Of a DNA stretch of 64,000 nucleotides, positions 43,786 through 52,617 are shown piece after piece. The stretch covers positions 1-64,000 of the forward strand of contig NZ_QNRC01000006.1 of NCBI RefSeq assembly GCF_003709565.1. Direction: 5' to 3'. The position numbers and the translations under genes are program-made. The notes below the pieces were generated by a model. The model saw only the letters and a list, made by a program, of their open reading frames with translations, did not search any database and had not been told where the DNA came from. Numbering within the stretch: position 1 is the first letter of the stretch; the number at the start of each line of letters is the position of its first letter. The DNA comes from Paracoccus sigandri (lineage in GTDB: Bacteria; Pseudomonadota; Alphaproteobacteria; Rhodobacterales; Rhodobacteraceae).

Positions 43786-45093
43786 ATGTATACTCATGAA
43801 GACCTATCGCGGCTGCAGACCCAGTCGCTGAAGATGCAGGGCTGGATCCGGCGGCAGACCTTCAGCCCCTCGAACGAGAAGACGCTGCGCCGCTTCTCCA
43901 GCTGGGAGGTGGCAGAGCTGATCTTCCGCATCAACCAGTCCACCTTCCGCGGCAAGCTGGCCGCGGACCCGAACCTTCCCCTCGGGGAAGTCGAGGAGGA
44001 CGGCCGCCAGCGCTGGTTCTCGCTGGACGAGATCAACGAGCTGCGCCGCCGCATCCGCATCAACCGCAAGTCGCTGATGCCGCCCCGCCCCGAGGGCAAG
44101 CGCGCCTTCCGCGCCGCCATCGCCAATTTCAAGGGCGGCGCCGGCAAGTCGACGGTGGCGCTGCATTTCGCCCATGCCGCCGCGCTGGACGGCTATCGGG
44201 TGCTGGTGGTGGATTTCGACCCGCAGGCGACGCTGTCCCATTCCATGGGCCTGAACGACGTGGGCGAGGACCATACCGTCTGGGGCATCATGGCCCGCGA
44301 CCTGGAGCGCGAGACCGACCGGATGAACGCGGCCTCCAGCGGCGCCGAATCGGGGACCGCCCTGCCCCGCCGCAAGCTGCCCGCCTCGATCCGCGACATG
44401 GGCCTGGGCACGCTGCGCCCGGCCGATTTCATCAAGCCCACCGCCTGGCCGACCATCGACATCGTGCCCAGCTGCGCCAATGCCGCCTTCGTGGAATTCG
44501 CCAGCGCCCAGTACCGCCACCTGAACCCGGAATGGACCTTCTTCGGCGCGGTGTCGCGCTTCCTGGACGGGCTGGCCGACGATGCCTATGACCTGATCCT
44601 GTTCGACTGCCCGCCGGCGATCGGCTATCAGTCGATGAACGCGGTCTTCGCTGCCGACATGCTCTATATCCCCTCGGGCCCCGGCTACTGGGAATACGAC
44701 TCGACCACCAGCTTCATCGGCCAGCTGGCCGAGGCGCTGGAGGATCTGTCGCATGGCTTCGAGAACTTCCCCACGGGGAAGATCGCGCTGCCCAAGGCCT
44801 TCGCCGACATCCGCTTCCTGATGACCCGCTACGAACCCTCGAACGACCTGCACCAGGCGATGCTGAACGCCTTCCAGCAGGTTTTCGGCGAACGCATGGC
44901 CCAGCACCCGATCGAGCTGACCCGCGCGGTCGAGCAGTCGGGCCGCTTCCTGTCCTCGATCTACGAGATCGATTACCGCGAGATGACGCGGGGCACCTGG
45001 CGCCGGGCGCGGGCGACCTTCGACCAGGCCTATGAGGAATTCCGCGGCCATGTCCTGGCGGCCTGGAACCAGCTGGAGGAGGAGACGGCATGA
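43786..45093 (+). CDS. parA: Partition ATPase ParA (HTH-containing type Ia)
   Basis: A 435-residue ParA with an N-terminal helix-turn-helix region (about 35-95; SSWEVAELIFRINQSTFRGKL...WFSLDEINELRRRI) and a deviant Walker A FKGGAGKST (115-123), VLVVDFDPQATLSHSMG, and LILFDCPPAIGYQSMNAV. Type Ia ParA proteins drive plasmid segregation and repress their own operon. A longer upstream frame is rejected because it crosses the iterons. Two parS-like palindromes lie inside the gene. The stop overlaps parB by 4 bp. Confidence 0.93.
   Translation: MYTHEDLSRLQTQSLKMQGWIRRQTFSPSNEKTLRRFSSWEVAELIFRINQSTFRGKLAADPNLPLGEVEEDGRQRWFSLDEINELRRRIRINRKSLMPPRPEGKRAFRAAIANFKGGAGKSTVALHFAHAAALDGYRVLVVDFDPQATLSHSMGLNDVGEDHTVWGIMARDLERETDRMNAASSGAESGTALPRRKLPASIRDMGLGTLRPADFIKPTAWPTIDIVPSCANAAFVEFASAQYRHLNPEWTFFGAVSRFLDGLADDAYDLILFDCPPAIGYQSMNAVFAADMLYIPSGPGYWEYDSTTSFIGQLAEALEDLSHGFENFPTGKIALPKAFADIRFLMTRYEPSNDLHQAMLNAFQQVFGERMAQHPIELTRAVEQSGRFLSSIYEIDYREMTRGTWRRARATFDQAYEEFRGHVLAAWNQLEEETA
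43975..43990. promoter_or_regulatory. parS-like palindrome 1, inside parA
   Basis: CTTCCCC-TC-GGGGAAG: 7-bp perfect arms around a 2-bp centre. Same arms as three other sites in the locus; here read in a different codon frame (NLPLGE) from sites 2 and 3, so coding constraint does not explain the match. Confidence 0.6.
44766..44781. promoter_or_regulatory. parS-like palindrome 2, inside parA
   Basis: CTTCCCC-AC-GGGGAAG, identical arms to the other three copies; encodes FPTGK in parA. Confidence 0.6.
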
Positions 45094-46190
45094 GCAGGAA
45101 ACGCCGGGTATTCGACATCGAGATCCCCGATGACGACAGCGAAACCTTCCCCGCGGGGAAGGCCGGGGACCAGGACCAGCGCCGCGGCCCGATGGCCTCG
45201 GCCATCGCCGAGACGGTGGAATCGACCCGCGACCGGGCGCGGCTGGAGGCCGAGATCCGCGCCGAGAACGATGCGCTGGCCCAGGAACATGTGCGGCTGA
45301 AGCGGGCCGGGCTGATCACCGACATGGTGCCGCTGGACGCCATCGACACCAACAAGCTGATCCGCGACCGCGCGCCCGGTGCCGATTACGAGCTGTCGGA
45401 GCTGGTCGATTCGATCCGCGAGATCGGCCTGTCGAACCCGATCCGGGTCGAGCCCGCCGCCGATGGCCGCTATGAGCTGATCCAGGGCTGGCGGCGGCTG
45501 TCGGCCTATCGCCAGCTGCTGGAGGAGACCGGCGATGCCGAGGCCTGGGGCCGGATCCCGGCCGGGATCGCCGCGCGCGGGGACGAGCTGGAGCGGCTCT
45601 ATCGGCGCATGGTCGATGAGAACATGGTGCGCAAGGACATCTCTTTCGCCGAGATGGCGCAGCTGGCCGTCCATTATGCGATGGACCCGATGACCCCGGA
45701 GAACGACCCGGAAAAGGCGGTGGCGATCCTGTTCCGCTCGGCCGGCTATCAGAAGCGCAGCTATATCCGCAACTTCATCCGGCTGGTCGAGGCGCTGGGA
45801 GAGGTGCTGCTGTATCCGCAGGACATCCCGCGCGCGCTGGGGCTGATGCTGTCGCAGCGGCTGGACGAGGTGCCGGGCACGGCGGCGGCGATCAAGGCCG
45901 AGCTGAAGGACTGGGACACGCGCTCGGTCAAGGATGAGCTGGAGGTGCTGCGCCGCTATGCGGGGCAGGGGGGCGATGTCACTGAAGGCGAGGTGCAGGG
46001 GCCGGCGCCCGCGCCAGCGACGCCCGCGGCCAAGGCCAAGACCACCTTCCAGATCGCCCGTCCGCAGGGCAGCGCCAAATGCACCGCCGCCAATGGCCGG
46101 CTGGAGATCCGGCTGCCGCGCGACTTCTCGGCCATCGACCGGCGGCGGCTGGAGGCGGCCGTGGCCTCGATGCTGGACCAGCTGGAGTGA
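45090..46190 (+). CDS. parB: Partition protein ParB
   Basis: A 366-residue ParB/RepB-type protein with an N-terminal basic tail, a ParB nuclease-like CTPase domain (about 78-145; VPLDAIDTNKLIRDRAP...LVDSIREIGLSNPIRVEPA...YELIQGWRRLSAYRQL, with GWRR in place of the common GERR), a central HTH region (about 180-250) and a C-terminal dimerisation tail. It loads on parS and works with ParA. One palindrome lies in its first codons and one directly after its stop. Confidence 0.92.
   Translation: MSRKRRVFDIEIPDDDSETFPAGKAGDQDQRRGPMASAIAETVESTRDRARLEAEIRAENDALAQEHVRLKRAGLITDMVPLDAIDTNKLIRDRAPGADYELSELVDSIREIGLSNPIRVEPAADGRYELIQGWRRLSAYRQLLEETGDAEAWGRIPAGIAARGDELERLYRRMVDENMVRKDISFAEMAQLAVHYAMDPMTPENDPEKAVAILFRSAGYQKRSYIRNFIRLVEALGEVLLYPQDIPRALGLMLSQRLDEVPGTAAAIKAELKDWDTRSVKDELEVLRRYAGQGGDVTEGEVQGPAPAPATPAAKAKTTFQIARPQGSAKCTAANGRLEIRLPRDFSAIDRRRLEAAVASMLDQLE
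45146..45161. promoter_or_regulatory. parS-like palindrome 3, inside parB
   Basis: CTTCCCC-GC-GGGGAAG, flanked by C and G to make an 18-bp perfect palindrome (45145-45162); encodes FPAGK near the ParB N-terminus. Confidence 0.65.
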
Positions 46191-46191
46191 C

Positions 46192-46207
46192 CTTCCCCGC
46201 GGGGAAG
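46192..46207. promoter_or_regulatory. parS-like palindrome 4, directly after parB
   Basis: The same 18-bp perfect palindrome as in parB (46191-46208), starting on the first base after the parB stop codon and followed by C6-AA-G7. It could be mistaken for a terminator stem but has no T-run and repeats the intragenic sites exactly. Confidence 0.65.
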
Positions 46208-46345
46208 GCCCCCCAAGGGGGGGTGGCATCCGAATGATCCGCATAAACTGATTGTGATGCGGATAAGAATTTCAATTGACTGGTTTCAAACAGAGAAGAA
46301 AACCGCCTGAAAAACCCCGAAAAGACCCGATCCCGTCGATTCCGG

Positions 46346-47293
46346 TCACGGATCGGGGCGGTCGGAGCCCGCGGCGACATGGCGCGACAGCCAGTCCCGG
46401 AAGGCCATCAGCGGGCGCAGCCCCTCCTTGCTGCGCGGCCATGCCAGCCAATAGGCGCCGGGTCCGGGCACGGCCGGCTTCAGGATCGGCCGCAGCCGCC
46501 CGCCGGCGATCTCGATCCGCGCCAGGTAGTCGGGCAGCAGCGCGACGCCCAGGTCCGAGATCGCCGCCTGGATCATCATCGAGAACTGGTCCAGCCACAT
46601 GCCGTTGATGGCGGCCGGCGGCGCGGCGCCCTGGCCCCTGAACCACGATTCCCAGGCGGTCGGCCGGGTCTCCAGCTGCAGCAGCAGCTTGTCATGCAGC
46701 GCCTCGGCCGAGGCGATCGGGTGGCGGGCCAGGAAGCCGGGCGAGGCGCAGGCGGTCAGGCTTTCGTCGAAGAGCTTCAGATGCGCGGCCTCGGGCCAGT
46801 CGCCCTTGCCGAAATAGATCATCGCGTCGAAGGGCTCGGTCTCGAAGCTGAACATGGCGAAGCGGGTCGCCAGGTTGACCGACACGCCGGGATTGGCCGA
46901 CAGGAAATCCGGCAGGCGCGGGGCCAGCCAGCGGGTGCCGAAAGTCGGCAGCACCGCCAGGTCCAGCGAGCCGCCATCGGGATTGGCGATCAGCGACATG
47001 CTGGCCCGCTGGATCAGGTCCAGCGCGCCCGAGACATCGGCGAAATAGCGCGCCGCCGCCTGGGTCGGCACCAGCCGCTTCTTGTGGCGCAGGAACAGCG
47101 CCTGGCCCAGCTGCGTCTCCAGCCCCTGGATCAGGCGGCTGACGGTGCTTTGCGTCAGGCCCAGCTCGGCCGCGGCCGCGGTGACGGAACCGCTGCGCAT
47201 CACCGCGTCGAAGGCCAGGAGCAGGCCGAGATTGGGAAGGAAGCGCCTTTGCCGCATATTCGCCTGATGCATGATCTGATGCAGATTATCCAT
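46346..47293 (-). CDS. LysR family regulator of glutarate catabolism (GcdR-like)
   Basis: A 315-residue LysR protein of the GcvA subgroup: HTH at about 20-80 (LLLAFDAVMRSGSVTAAAAELGLTQSTVSRLIQGLETQLG) and a C-terminal effector domain. It is divergent from the glutaryl-CoA dehydrogenase and CoA-transferase genes, the same arrangement as gcdR-gcdHG in pseudomonads. Its start codon lies inside a perfect inverted repeat that reaches toward the enzyme promoter, consistent with autoregulation and control of both units. Confidence 0.88.
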   Translation of the reverse strand: MDNLHQIMHQANMRQRRFLPNLGLLLAFDAVMRSGSVTAAAAELGLTQSTVSRLIQGLETQLGQALFLRHKKRLVPTQAAARYFADVSGALDLIQRASMSLIANPDGGSLDLAVLPTFGTRWLAPRLPDFLSANPGVSVNLATRFAMFSFETEPFDAMIYFGKGDWPEAAHLKLFDESLTACASPGFLARHPIASAEALHDKLLLQLETRPTAWESWFRGQGAAPPAAINGMWLDQFSMMIQAAISDLGVALLPDYLARIEIAGGRLRPILKPAVPGPGAYWLAWPRSKEGLRPLMAFRDWLSRHVAAGSDRPDP

Positions 47294-47321
47294 TTTTCAT
47301 GCGCCTGGTAAATGGATAATC
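47284..47321. promoter_or_regulatory. LysR operator candidate, gcd intergenic region
   Basis: Perfect 12-bp arms GATTATCCATTT (47284-47295) and AAATGGATAATC (47310-47321) are separated by 14 bp. The left arm covers the regulator's ATG; the right arm contains a GATAAT that could serve as the -10 of the dehydrogenase gene. No good -35 is present, as expected for an activator-dependent promoter. Confidence 0.6.
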
Positions 47322-47370
47322 AGGGGGAAAGCCGGGGCCGGTCCCGGCGCGGGTATCAGGAGGCTTTCGC

Positions 47371-48585
47371 ATGTCGGTGAAATCGCAGGGTGGCAAGTCG
47401 CACAAGGGTCAGCCCTTCGCATGGGAGGATCCCTTCCTGCTGGAGGATCAGCTGAGCGAGGAGGAGCGGATGATCCGCGACAGCGCGCGGGCCTTCGCGG
47501 CCGACCGGCTGGCCCCGCGGGTGCAGGACGCCTATCTGAACGAACATACCGATCCCGAGATCTTCCGCGAGATGGGCCGGGCCGGATTGCTGGGCGTCAC
47601 CGTGGCCGAAGACCATGGCGGGGCAGGGGCGTCCTATGTCGCCTATGGGCTGGTCGCGCGCGAGATCGAGCGGGTCGATTCGGGCTATCGCTCGATGGCC
47701 TCGGTGCAAAGCTCGCTGGTGATGTATCCGATCGAGGCTTACGGCAGCGAGGAGCAGAAGCGGAAATTCCTGCCGAAGCTGGCCTCGGGCGAGTTCATCG
47801 GCTGCTTCGGCCTGACCGAGCCGGATGCGGGCTCCGACCCGGCGGGCATGCGGACGGTGGCGAAGAAGACCGCCGGCGGCTATCGGCTGAATGGCGCGAA
47901 GATGTGGATCTCGAACGCGCCGATCGCGGATGTCTTCGTGGTCTGGGCCAAGTCCGAGGCGCATGGCGGCAAGGTGCGCGGCTTCGTGCTGGAGAAGGGC
48001 ATGAAGGGGCTGTCGGCGCCGAAGATCGAGGGCAAGCTGAGCCTGCGCGCCTCGATCACCGGCGAGATCGTCATGGAGGATGTCGAGGTCGGGGAAGACG
48101 CGCTGCTGCCCGGCGTCGAGGGCATGGGCGGACCCTTCGGCTGCCTGAACCGCGCGCGCTATGGCATCAGCTGGGGCGCGATGGGCGCGGCCGAGGATTG
48201 CTGGCACCGCGCGCGCCAATACGGGCTGGACCGCCACCAGTTCAACCGCCCGCTGGCCGCGACGCAGCTTTTCCAGAAGAAGCTGGCCGACATGCAGACC
48301 GAGATCGCGCTGGGGCTGCAGGCCAGCCTGCGGGTCGGGCGCCTGTTCGACGAGGGCCGCTTCGCCCCCGAGATGATCAGCCTGGTCAAGCGCAACAATT
48401 GCGGCAAGGCGCTGGAGATCGCGCGTCAGGCCCGCGACATGCATGGCGGCAACGGCATCCAGATCGAATATCACGTCATGCGTCATGCCCAGAACCTGGA
48501 GACGGTGAACACCTACGAGGGCACCCATGACGTCCATGCGCTGATCCTGGGCCGCGCCCAGACGGGCATCCAGGCCTTCGGCTGA
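47371..48585 (+). CDS. gcdH: Glutaryl-CoA dehydrogenase
   Basis: A 404-residue acyl-CoA dehydrogenase. It has [17 protein letters not shown] (flavin contact), [37 protein letters not shown] and [34 protein letters not shown] with the catalytic Glu at 383; these blocks are close to glutaryl-CoA dehydrogenases. It oxidises and decarboxylates glutaryl-CoA to crotonyl-CoA. The next gene overlaps its stop (TGATG) and would supply glutaryl-CoA. Confidence 0.93.
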   Translation: MSVKSQGGKSHKGQPFAWEDPFLLEDQLSEEERMIRDSARAFAADRLAPRVQDAYLNEHTDPEIFREMGRAGLLGVTVAEDHGGAGASYVAYGLVAREIERVDSGYRSMASVQSSLVMYPIEAYGSEEQKRKFLPKLASGEFIGCFGLTEPDAGSDPAGMRTVAKKTAGGYRLNGAKMWISNAPIADVFVVWAKSEAHGGKVRGFVLEKGMKGLSAPKIEGKLSLRASITGEIVMEDVEVGEDALLPGVEGMGGPFGCLNRARYGISWGAMGAAEDCWHRARQYGLDRHQFNRPLAATQLFQKKLADMQTEIALGLQASLRVGRLFDEGRFAPEMISLVKRNNCGKALEIARQARDMHGGNGIQIEYHVMRHAQNLETVNTYEGTHDVHALILGRAQTGIQAFG

Positions 48586-49742
48586 TGGCCGCGCCGCTTC
48601 GGGGCCTGAAGGTGGTCGAGCTGGCCCGCATCCTCGCGGGTCCCTGGATCGGCCAGACCCTGGCCGACCTGGGCGCCGAGGTCATCAAGGTCGAGGCGCC
48701 CGAGGGCGACGACACCCGCCGCTGGGGCCCGCCCTTCATCACCCGTCCCCGCGCCGATGGCGAACCCGAGACCGTCGCCGCCTATTTCCACGCCGCGAAC
48801 CGCGGCAAGCGGTCGGTGACCTGCGACTTCAACGATCCGGGCGATCTGGCGCGGCTGAAGGCGCTGATCGACGGCGCCGACGTGGTGATCGAGAATTTCA
48901 AGGTCGGCGGGCTCAGGCGCTTCGGGCTGGATTACGACAGCCTTGCCGCGCGCAATCCGGGCCTGGTCTATGCCTCGGTCACCGGCTTCGGGCAGGACGG
49001 GCCGCGCGCCGCGCAGCCGGGCTACGACTTCATGATCCAGGGCATGTGCGGGATCATGGACCTGACCGGCGACCCCCAAGGCGAGCCGCAGAAGGTCGGC
49101 GTGGCCTGGATCGACATCTTCACCGGGCTCTACGGGGTGATCGCGGTGCAGGCGGCACTGGCGGAACGCGCGCGCTCGGGGCTGGGCCAGCACCTGGACC
49201 TGTCGCTTCTGGATTGCGCCCTGGCGGTGCTGGCCAACCAGGCGACGAACTACCTGCTGGGCGGGACGGTGCCGCACCGGCTGGGCAATGCGCATCCGAA
49301 CATCGTGCCCTATCAGCTGTTCCCGGCCGCTGACGGGCACCTGATCGTCGCCTGCGGCAATGACCGGCAATTCGCCGCGCTGTGCCGGGTGCTGGATCTG
49401 CACGCTTTGGCGCAGGATCCCGACTATGCGACCAACCCGGCCCGCGTCGCCCATCGCGATCGGCTGGTGCCGCAGCTTTCCGCGGCCACCGCGCGCTTCA
49501 CCCGCGCCGGGCTGATCGCGGCGCTGGAAGGGGCGGGCGTTCCCGCCGGGCCGGTCAATGACGTGGCCGAGGCGTTGGCCGACCGCCAGGTCGCCGCGCG
49601 GGGGCTGCGCATCGCGCCCGAGGGGATCGCCGGGCTGCGCAGCCCGCTGCGCTTCTCGCGCAGCCGGCTGGAAACCGAGCGCGCCGCCCCGACGCTCGGC
49701 GAGGGCGAATGGCGCTTCGCGGACACCCCGCCCGAAGGCTGA
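48585..49742 (+). CDS. gcdG: Class III CoA-transferase (glutarate CoA-transferase candidate)
   Basis: A 385-residue CaiB/BaiF family enzyme. Front motif LKVVELARILAGPWIGQTLADLGAEVIKVE, NRGKRSVTCDFNDPG and the catalytic-Asp region GYDFMIQGMCGIMDLTGDPQGEPQKVGVAWIDIFTGLYG are standard. Coupled to gcdH, so most likely succinyl-CoA:glutarate CoA-transferase, letting the cell use glutarate from lysine breakdown. Specificity is inferred from context. Confidence 0.88.
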   Translation: MAAPLRGLKVVELARILAGPWIGQTLADLGAEVIKVEAPEGDDTRRWGPPFITRPRADGEPETVAAYFHAANRGKRSVTCDFNDPGDLARLKALIDGADVVIENFKVGGLRRFGLDYDSLAARNPGLVYASVTGFGQDGPRAAQPGYDFMIQGMCGIMDLTGDPQGEPQKVGVAWIDIFTGLYGVIAVQAALAERARSGLGQHLDLSLLDCALAVLANQATNYLLGGTVPHRLGNAHPNIVPYQLFPAADGHLIVACGNDRQFAALCRVLDLHALAQDPDYATNPARVAHRDRLVPQLSAATARFTRAGLIAALEGAGVPAGPVNDVAEALADRQVAARGLRIAPEGIAGLRSPLRFSRSRLETERAAPTLGEGEWRFADTPPEG

Positions 49743-49823
49743 TCGCCCCGCCCCGCCCCGCCGCCCCGCCGCGCCCCTGCCGCCTGCCGCTTCTTCGTTG
49801 TCCAAATACCCGCCGGCGCGCCC

Positions 49824-50129
49824 TCAGCCCCCGAAGCTGCGCCGGACGCATTCCTCGACGCCCGAGACGCAGCCCTTCTGGAAGGTCAGCACCAGCACGA
49901 CGACGGCGTGGCGGAAGGGGGGCTGCAGCTCCTGCCACAGGCGGATGGTCAGGATGGCGGTGCCGTCGGCCTGCCACAGCAGGTCGAAATCATCGGCGGG
50001 ATGGCCGACATGCCGCGGCAGCCGGGTGGCGTGGATGCCGATCAGCGCGGTCTCGGCGGCCTCGGTGATCGCGGCCTCGTCCATGTCAAGCCGCAGCTCC
50101 ATCGCGCCGGGCAGGGGCTGGTGGCTCAT
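49824..50129 (-). CDS. Small unknown protein at the end of the vgrG island
   Basis: A 101-residue protein without signal or membrane helix; begins MSHQPLPGAMELRLDMDEAAI and contains a strand-like AILTIRLWQEL and VVVLVLTF. I recognise no family. Its ATG overlaps the stop of the preceding exported protein by 4 bp, so it belongs to the adaptor-effector unit. Might be a second immunity protein or chaperone; that is conjecture. Confidence 0.6.
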   Translation of the reverse strand: MSHQPLPGAMELRLDMDEAAITEAAETALIGIHATRLPRHVGHPADDFDLLWQADGTAILTIRLWQELQPPFRHAVVVLVLTFQKGCVSGVEECVRRSFGG

Positions 50130-50542
50130 TTGGGCAGCATCCGCAGCCCGCGCAGGCCGGTGACGGCGGTGCCGTCGTGGTCCAGGTCCGCCTGGATGCG
50201 CCGGTCGCCGCGCAGGAACCCCCTGCGCAGGCCGAATGTCACGGCAAGCACCGGATCGCCGGCGCGGATGCCGTCGCCCAGGTCGGTGCCCGGATCGGCG
50301 CCCGTTTCCGCCGGCCGCGCCAGGTCGATCACGCCGGGATCGCGCGCCCCTGCCTCGCGCAGCAGCCGGGCGACCTCGTCCAGGGGCTGGCCGGTCAGCA
50401 GCCGGGCCAGCTTGTCGCGGATCCGCTCCTCGCCATCCGTCGCATCAAGGGTCACATCGGCTCTCATGGCGGCCTCCTCGGCGGCAAGCGGCAGCAGCGG
50501 CAGGCCGATCAGCGCGGCCAGCAGGGCGCGGCGCCCGGTCAC
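50126..50542 (-). CDS. Exported small protein, candidate periplasmic immunity protein
   Basis: Starting at GTG 50542 the 138-residue product has a signal peptide (TGRRALLAALIGLPLLPLAA) and a mature part with DEVARLLREAGARDPGVIDLA and LRGDRRIQADLDHDG. The GTG overlaps the effector-candidate stop by 4 bp (GTGA). An ATG at 50467 with a strong GAGGAGG site would give a cytoplasmic form without signal; both are possible. Position right after a putative toxin and export to the periplasm fit an immunity protein against a cell-wall enzyme (inference). Confidence 0.55.
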   Translation of the reverse strand: MTGRRALLAALIGLPLLPLAAEEAAMRADVTLDATDGEERIRDKLARLLTGQPLDEVARLLREAGARDPGVIDLARPAETGADPGTDLGDGIRAGDPVLAVTFGLRRGFLRGDRRIQADLDHDGTAVTGLRGLRMLPK

Positions 50543-51258
50543 AGCTTGATCCCCGAGCCGGGCGCATCGCCCGCGGGCTTGCGCCGGGGCAGGCCCACGC
50601 GCTCGGCCAGCGACATGGCGAAGGAATTGCTGTTCGGCCCGGTCGCGACATAGCGGATGCGCATGGCGTCGATCGCCTGGCCCTCGGCCATCAGCGCGCC
50701 GGTCAGGTTCCGGTTCATGTCGCTGAGGACCACATAGCGGTTGCCGGGTGCATATTCGCCGCTGCGCGCGAAGCTGGCGGCATATGCGAATTGCAGGTGG
50801 CCCATGTCGGTCCGGTCCCCGGCATCGGCCTGGTGGTCGCGATCGACCGGCTTCGAGCTGTCGCTGGTCGCGGCGCCCACAAGCGGCCCGCTCACGCCCG
50901 GATCGCCGTTCTGGTTCGAGGGGAAGGCGCTGTAGGTGGGCATCGCCCCGTCGCCGCCGCGATTCCAGGCGATCAGGAACAGGTGGTGCCAGGAATAGAG
51001 GAAGGGCACGCCGCCCAGCTTGCGGATGCCCATCACATAGCGCCATTCGGGACAGGTCCGGCAGGTGCGCCCGCCCGACAGCTCGGGCGGCATCCCGGCA
51101 TCGCCGCCGCCCGAGGAATTGCCGCTGCCGCTGCCCGACCCGCGCGACCCGGACGCGGCCGAGCCCGATCCCAGCGAGCCGCCCTGGGAGATGCGCGAGC
51201 GGGCCGAACTGGCGGCGCGGCGGGCGCTGCCGGTGATGGAGAATGCGTCCTCGGTCAC
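50539..51258 (-). CDS. Candidate T6SS effector, papain-like/NlpC-P60-type hints
   Basis: A 239-residue protein starting at GTG 51258, which overlaps the adaptor stop by 4 bp. Residues 25-55 are a Gly/Ser-rich flexible stretch; 60-239 form the folded part, with CRTC (66-69), SWHHLFLIAW (H91, H92) and, near the end, IRYVATGPNSNSF (207-213) followed by a Pro-rich tail. The HH plus GPNSN pattern recalls permuted papain-like (NlpC/P60, DUF3750-like) folds, but the usual nucleophile Cys is Ser in GPNSN, so activity is uncertain. Effector role rests mainly on position behind vgrG, PAAR and DUF4123. Confidence 0.55.
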   Translation of the reverse strand: MTEDAFSITGSARRAASSARSRISQGGSLGSGSAASGSRGSGSGSGNSSGGGDAGMPPELSGGRTCRTCPEWRYVMGIRKLGGVPFLYSWHHLFLIAWNRGGDGAMPTYSAFPSNQNGDPGVSGPLVGAATSDSSKPVDRDHQADAGDRTDMGHLQFAYAASFARSGEYAPGNRYVVLSDMNRNLTGALMAEGQAIDAMRIRYVATGPNSNSFAMSLAERVGLPRRKPAGDAPGSGIKL

Positions 51259-52496
51259 GGTCCAAATCTCACTTCGCTGCGCAATTGATCGGGCGCGATG
51301 TCCTGCCTCAGGCCGAACATGCACAGCCCGTGTAAAATCTCGATATGGGGGGAAAGCTGGCCGCTGTCGTCGAAACAGGGGCCGACCGCATCCTCGCCAA
51401 GCCGCCCGGCCGCGTGATCGCCGAAGAATGCCAGCAGGCTGTAGCAGATCTCGACGCATTTCATCACGAAGCGGTAATCCATCGCGGCCAGGCCAAAACG
51501 CTCTTTCGCCAGCGCATAGACCGCGTCGGGATCGCAGCCCTTCCCGAACTCCTTTTCAAGCCTACGCGCATGGCGCAGGGAAACCATGGCGGTTCCCGCC
51601 TCGAAAAGCAAATCCAGATCCCCGGCGCGATCCTGCGGCGCCTGAAGGGTGCCGCGCAGGTCGGTGCGGGCGGTGATGATCCTGCCTTCGCTGGCCAGGG
51701 CGAAGCCGGTTAGCGGCGCCAGCGGCGCCAGCAGCCGCCGGCCTTCCAGGAACAGCATGAAATAGAGGAAGAATTCCGGCTCCCAGAAGCGGTTGAAATA
51801 CCACTTGCCGTCCAGGTCCTGGATCTTGGTCAGCTTGCGCAGCGCGCGGCGCATCTCGTCCAGGGGCAGGGGGGCGCGCAGGAACAGCTGGCCCGCCGGG
51901 CCGGTCCCCTGCCGGAAGGCGCGGCGATGCAGGCTGGAGGGCGCCTCGTCCAGCGGCCCCGGCGGCGGCGTCAACTCGATCAGCCAGGGGGCGCTGTCGG
52001 CCTGGGCGCTGCCGGGGGCGGCGTCGAACAGGCAGGCGGCGGGCAGGTCGGCGGCGGCGATGTCCTCGGCCAGGCTGCCATGGCGCGAGGGCCAGGCATG
52101 GGGATCGATCACCGCATAGATGCGGTCCGCGCCCCGCGCGGCGAACAGCGCGCGCCAATAGGGCGGGGCGATCCAGTCCGGCACCCCGATCCCGTCCGCG
52201 TCCGGGGCGGATTCGGTGATGGCCAGCGCGGCATCGTCGGGCAGGCCGGTCCAGTGGATCGGCCCCTCGCGCAGCATGTCCATCATGCCCACGTCGCGAA
52301 ACCCGCCCTCGCCCTCGCCATGCCCGGCGTCCAGCGGTTCGACCTGGATCGACAGCGGCACCCGGCCGTCGCGGCCGAGGCGGTGACGGATCAGTTGCTG
52401 GGCGTGATCGCCATGCGATGCCTCGACCGCCCATTCCGAGCGGCCCTCCCTGCCATCGGGGGCGACAAAGCTGACCTTGGCAAAAAAGATCGACAT
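51255..52496 (-). CDS. DUF4123 domain T6SS adaptor (TEC/Tap)
   Basis: A 413-residue protein with a DUF4123 domain at about 126-245: IYAVIDPHAWP, ACLFDAAPGSAQADSAPWLIELTPP, LRAPLPLDEMRRALRKLTKIQDLDGKWYFNRFWEPEFFLYF match the pattern of these adaptors. The N-terminal 115 residues (SIFFAKVSFVAPDG...) and C-terminal 160 residues are extra. DUF4123 proteins load a specific effector onto a VgrG tip without being secreted. The next gene, overlapping by 4 bp, is therefore its probable cargo. Confidence 0.75.
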   Translation of the reverse strand: MSIFFAKVSFVAPDGREGRSEWAVEASHGDHAQQLIRHRLGRDGRVPLSIQVEPLDAGHGEGEGGFRDVGMMDMLREGPIHWTGLPDDAALAITESAPDADGIGVPDWIAPPYWRALFAARGADRIYAVIDPHAWPSRHGSLAEDIAAADLPAACLFDAAPGSAQADSAPWLIELTPPPGPLDEAPSSLHRRAFRQGTGPAGQLFLRAPLPLDEMRRALRKLTKIQDLDGKWYFNRFWEPEFFLYFMLFLEGRRLLAPLAPLTGFALASEGRIITARTDLRGTLQAPQDRAGDLDLLFEAGTAMVSLRHARRLEKEFGKGCDPDAVYALAKERFGLAAMDYRFVMKCVEICYSLLAFFGDHAAGRLGEDAVGPCFDDSGQLSPHIEILHGLCMFGLRQDIAPDQLRSEVRFGP

Positions 52497-52617
52497 TTGA
52501 AACGGTTACTGTGCCTGTATCCTGTTAGGCGATGTGGCCCGTCAGGGGCCGGAGCGGTCATGCGGCGCTGGCTGGTTTCCCTTGCAAGATGATGTTGATG
52601 TGCTGCCGTGCCGGCCC

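Noticed and set aside
46191..46223. Stem-loop after parB as a simple terminator
   Set aside because: No T-run, and the palindrome is identical to the site inside parB, so a parS-like role is preferred.
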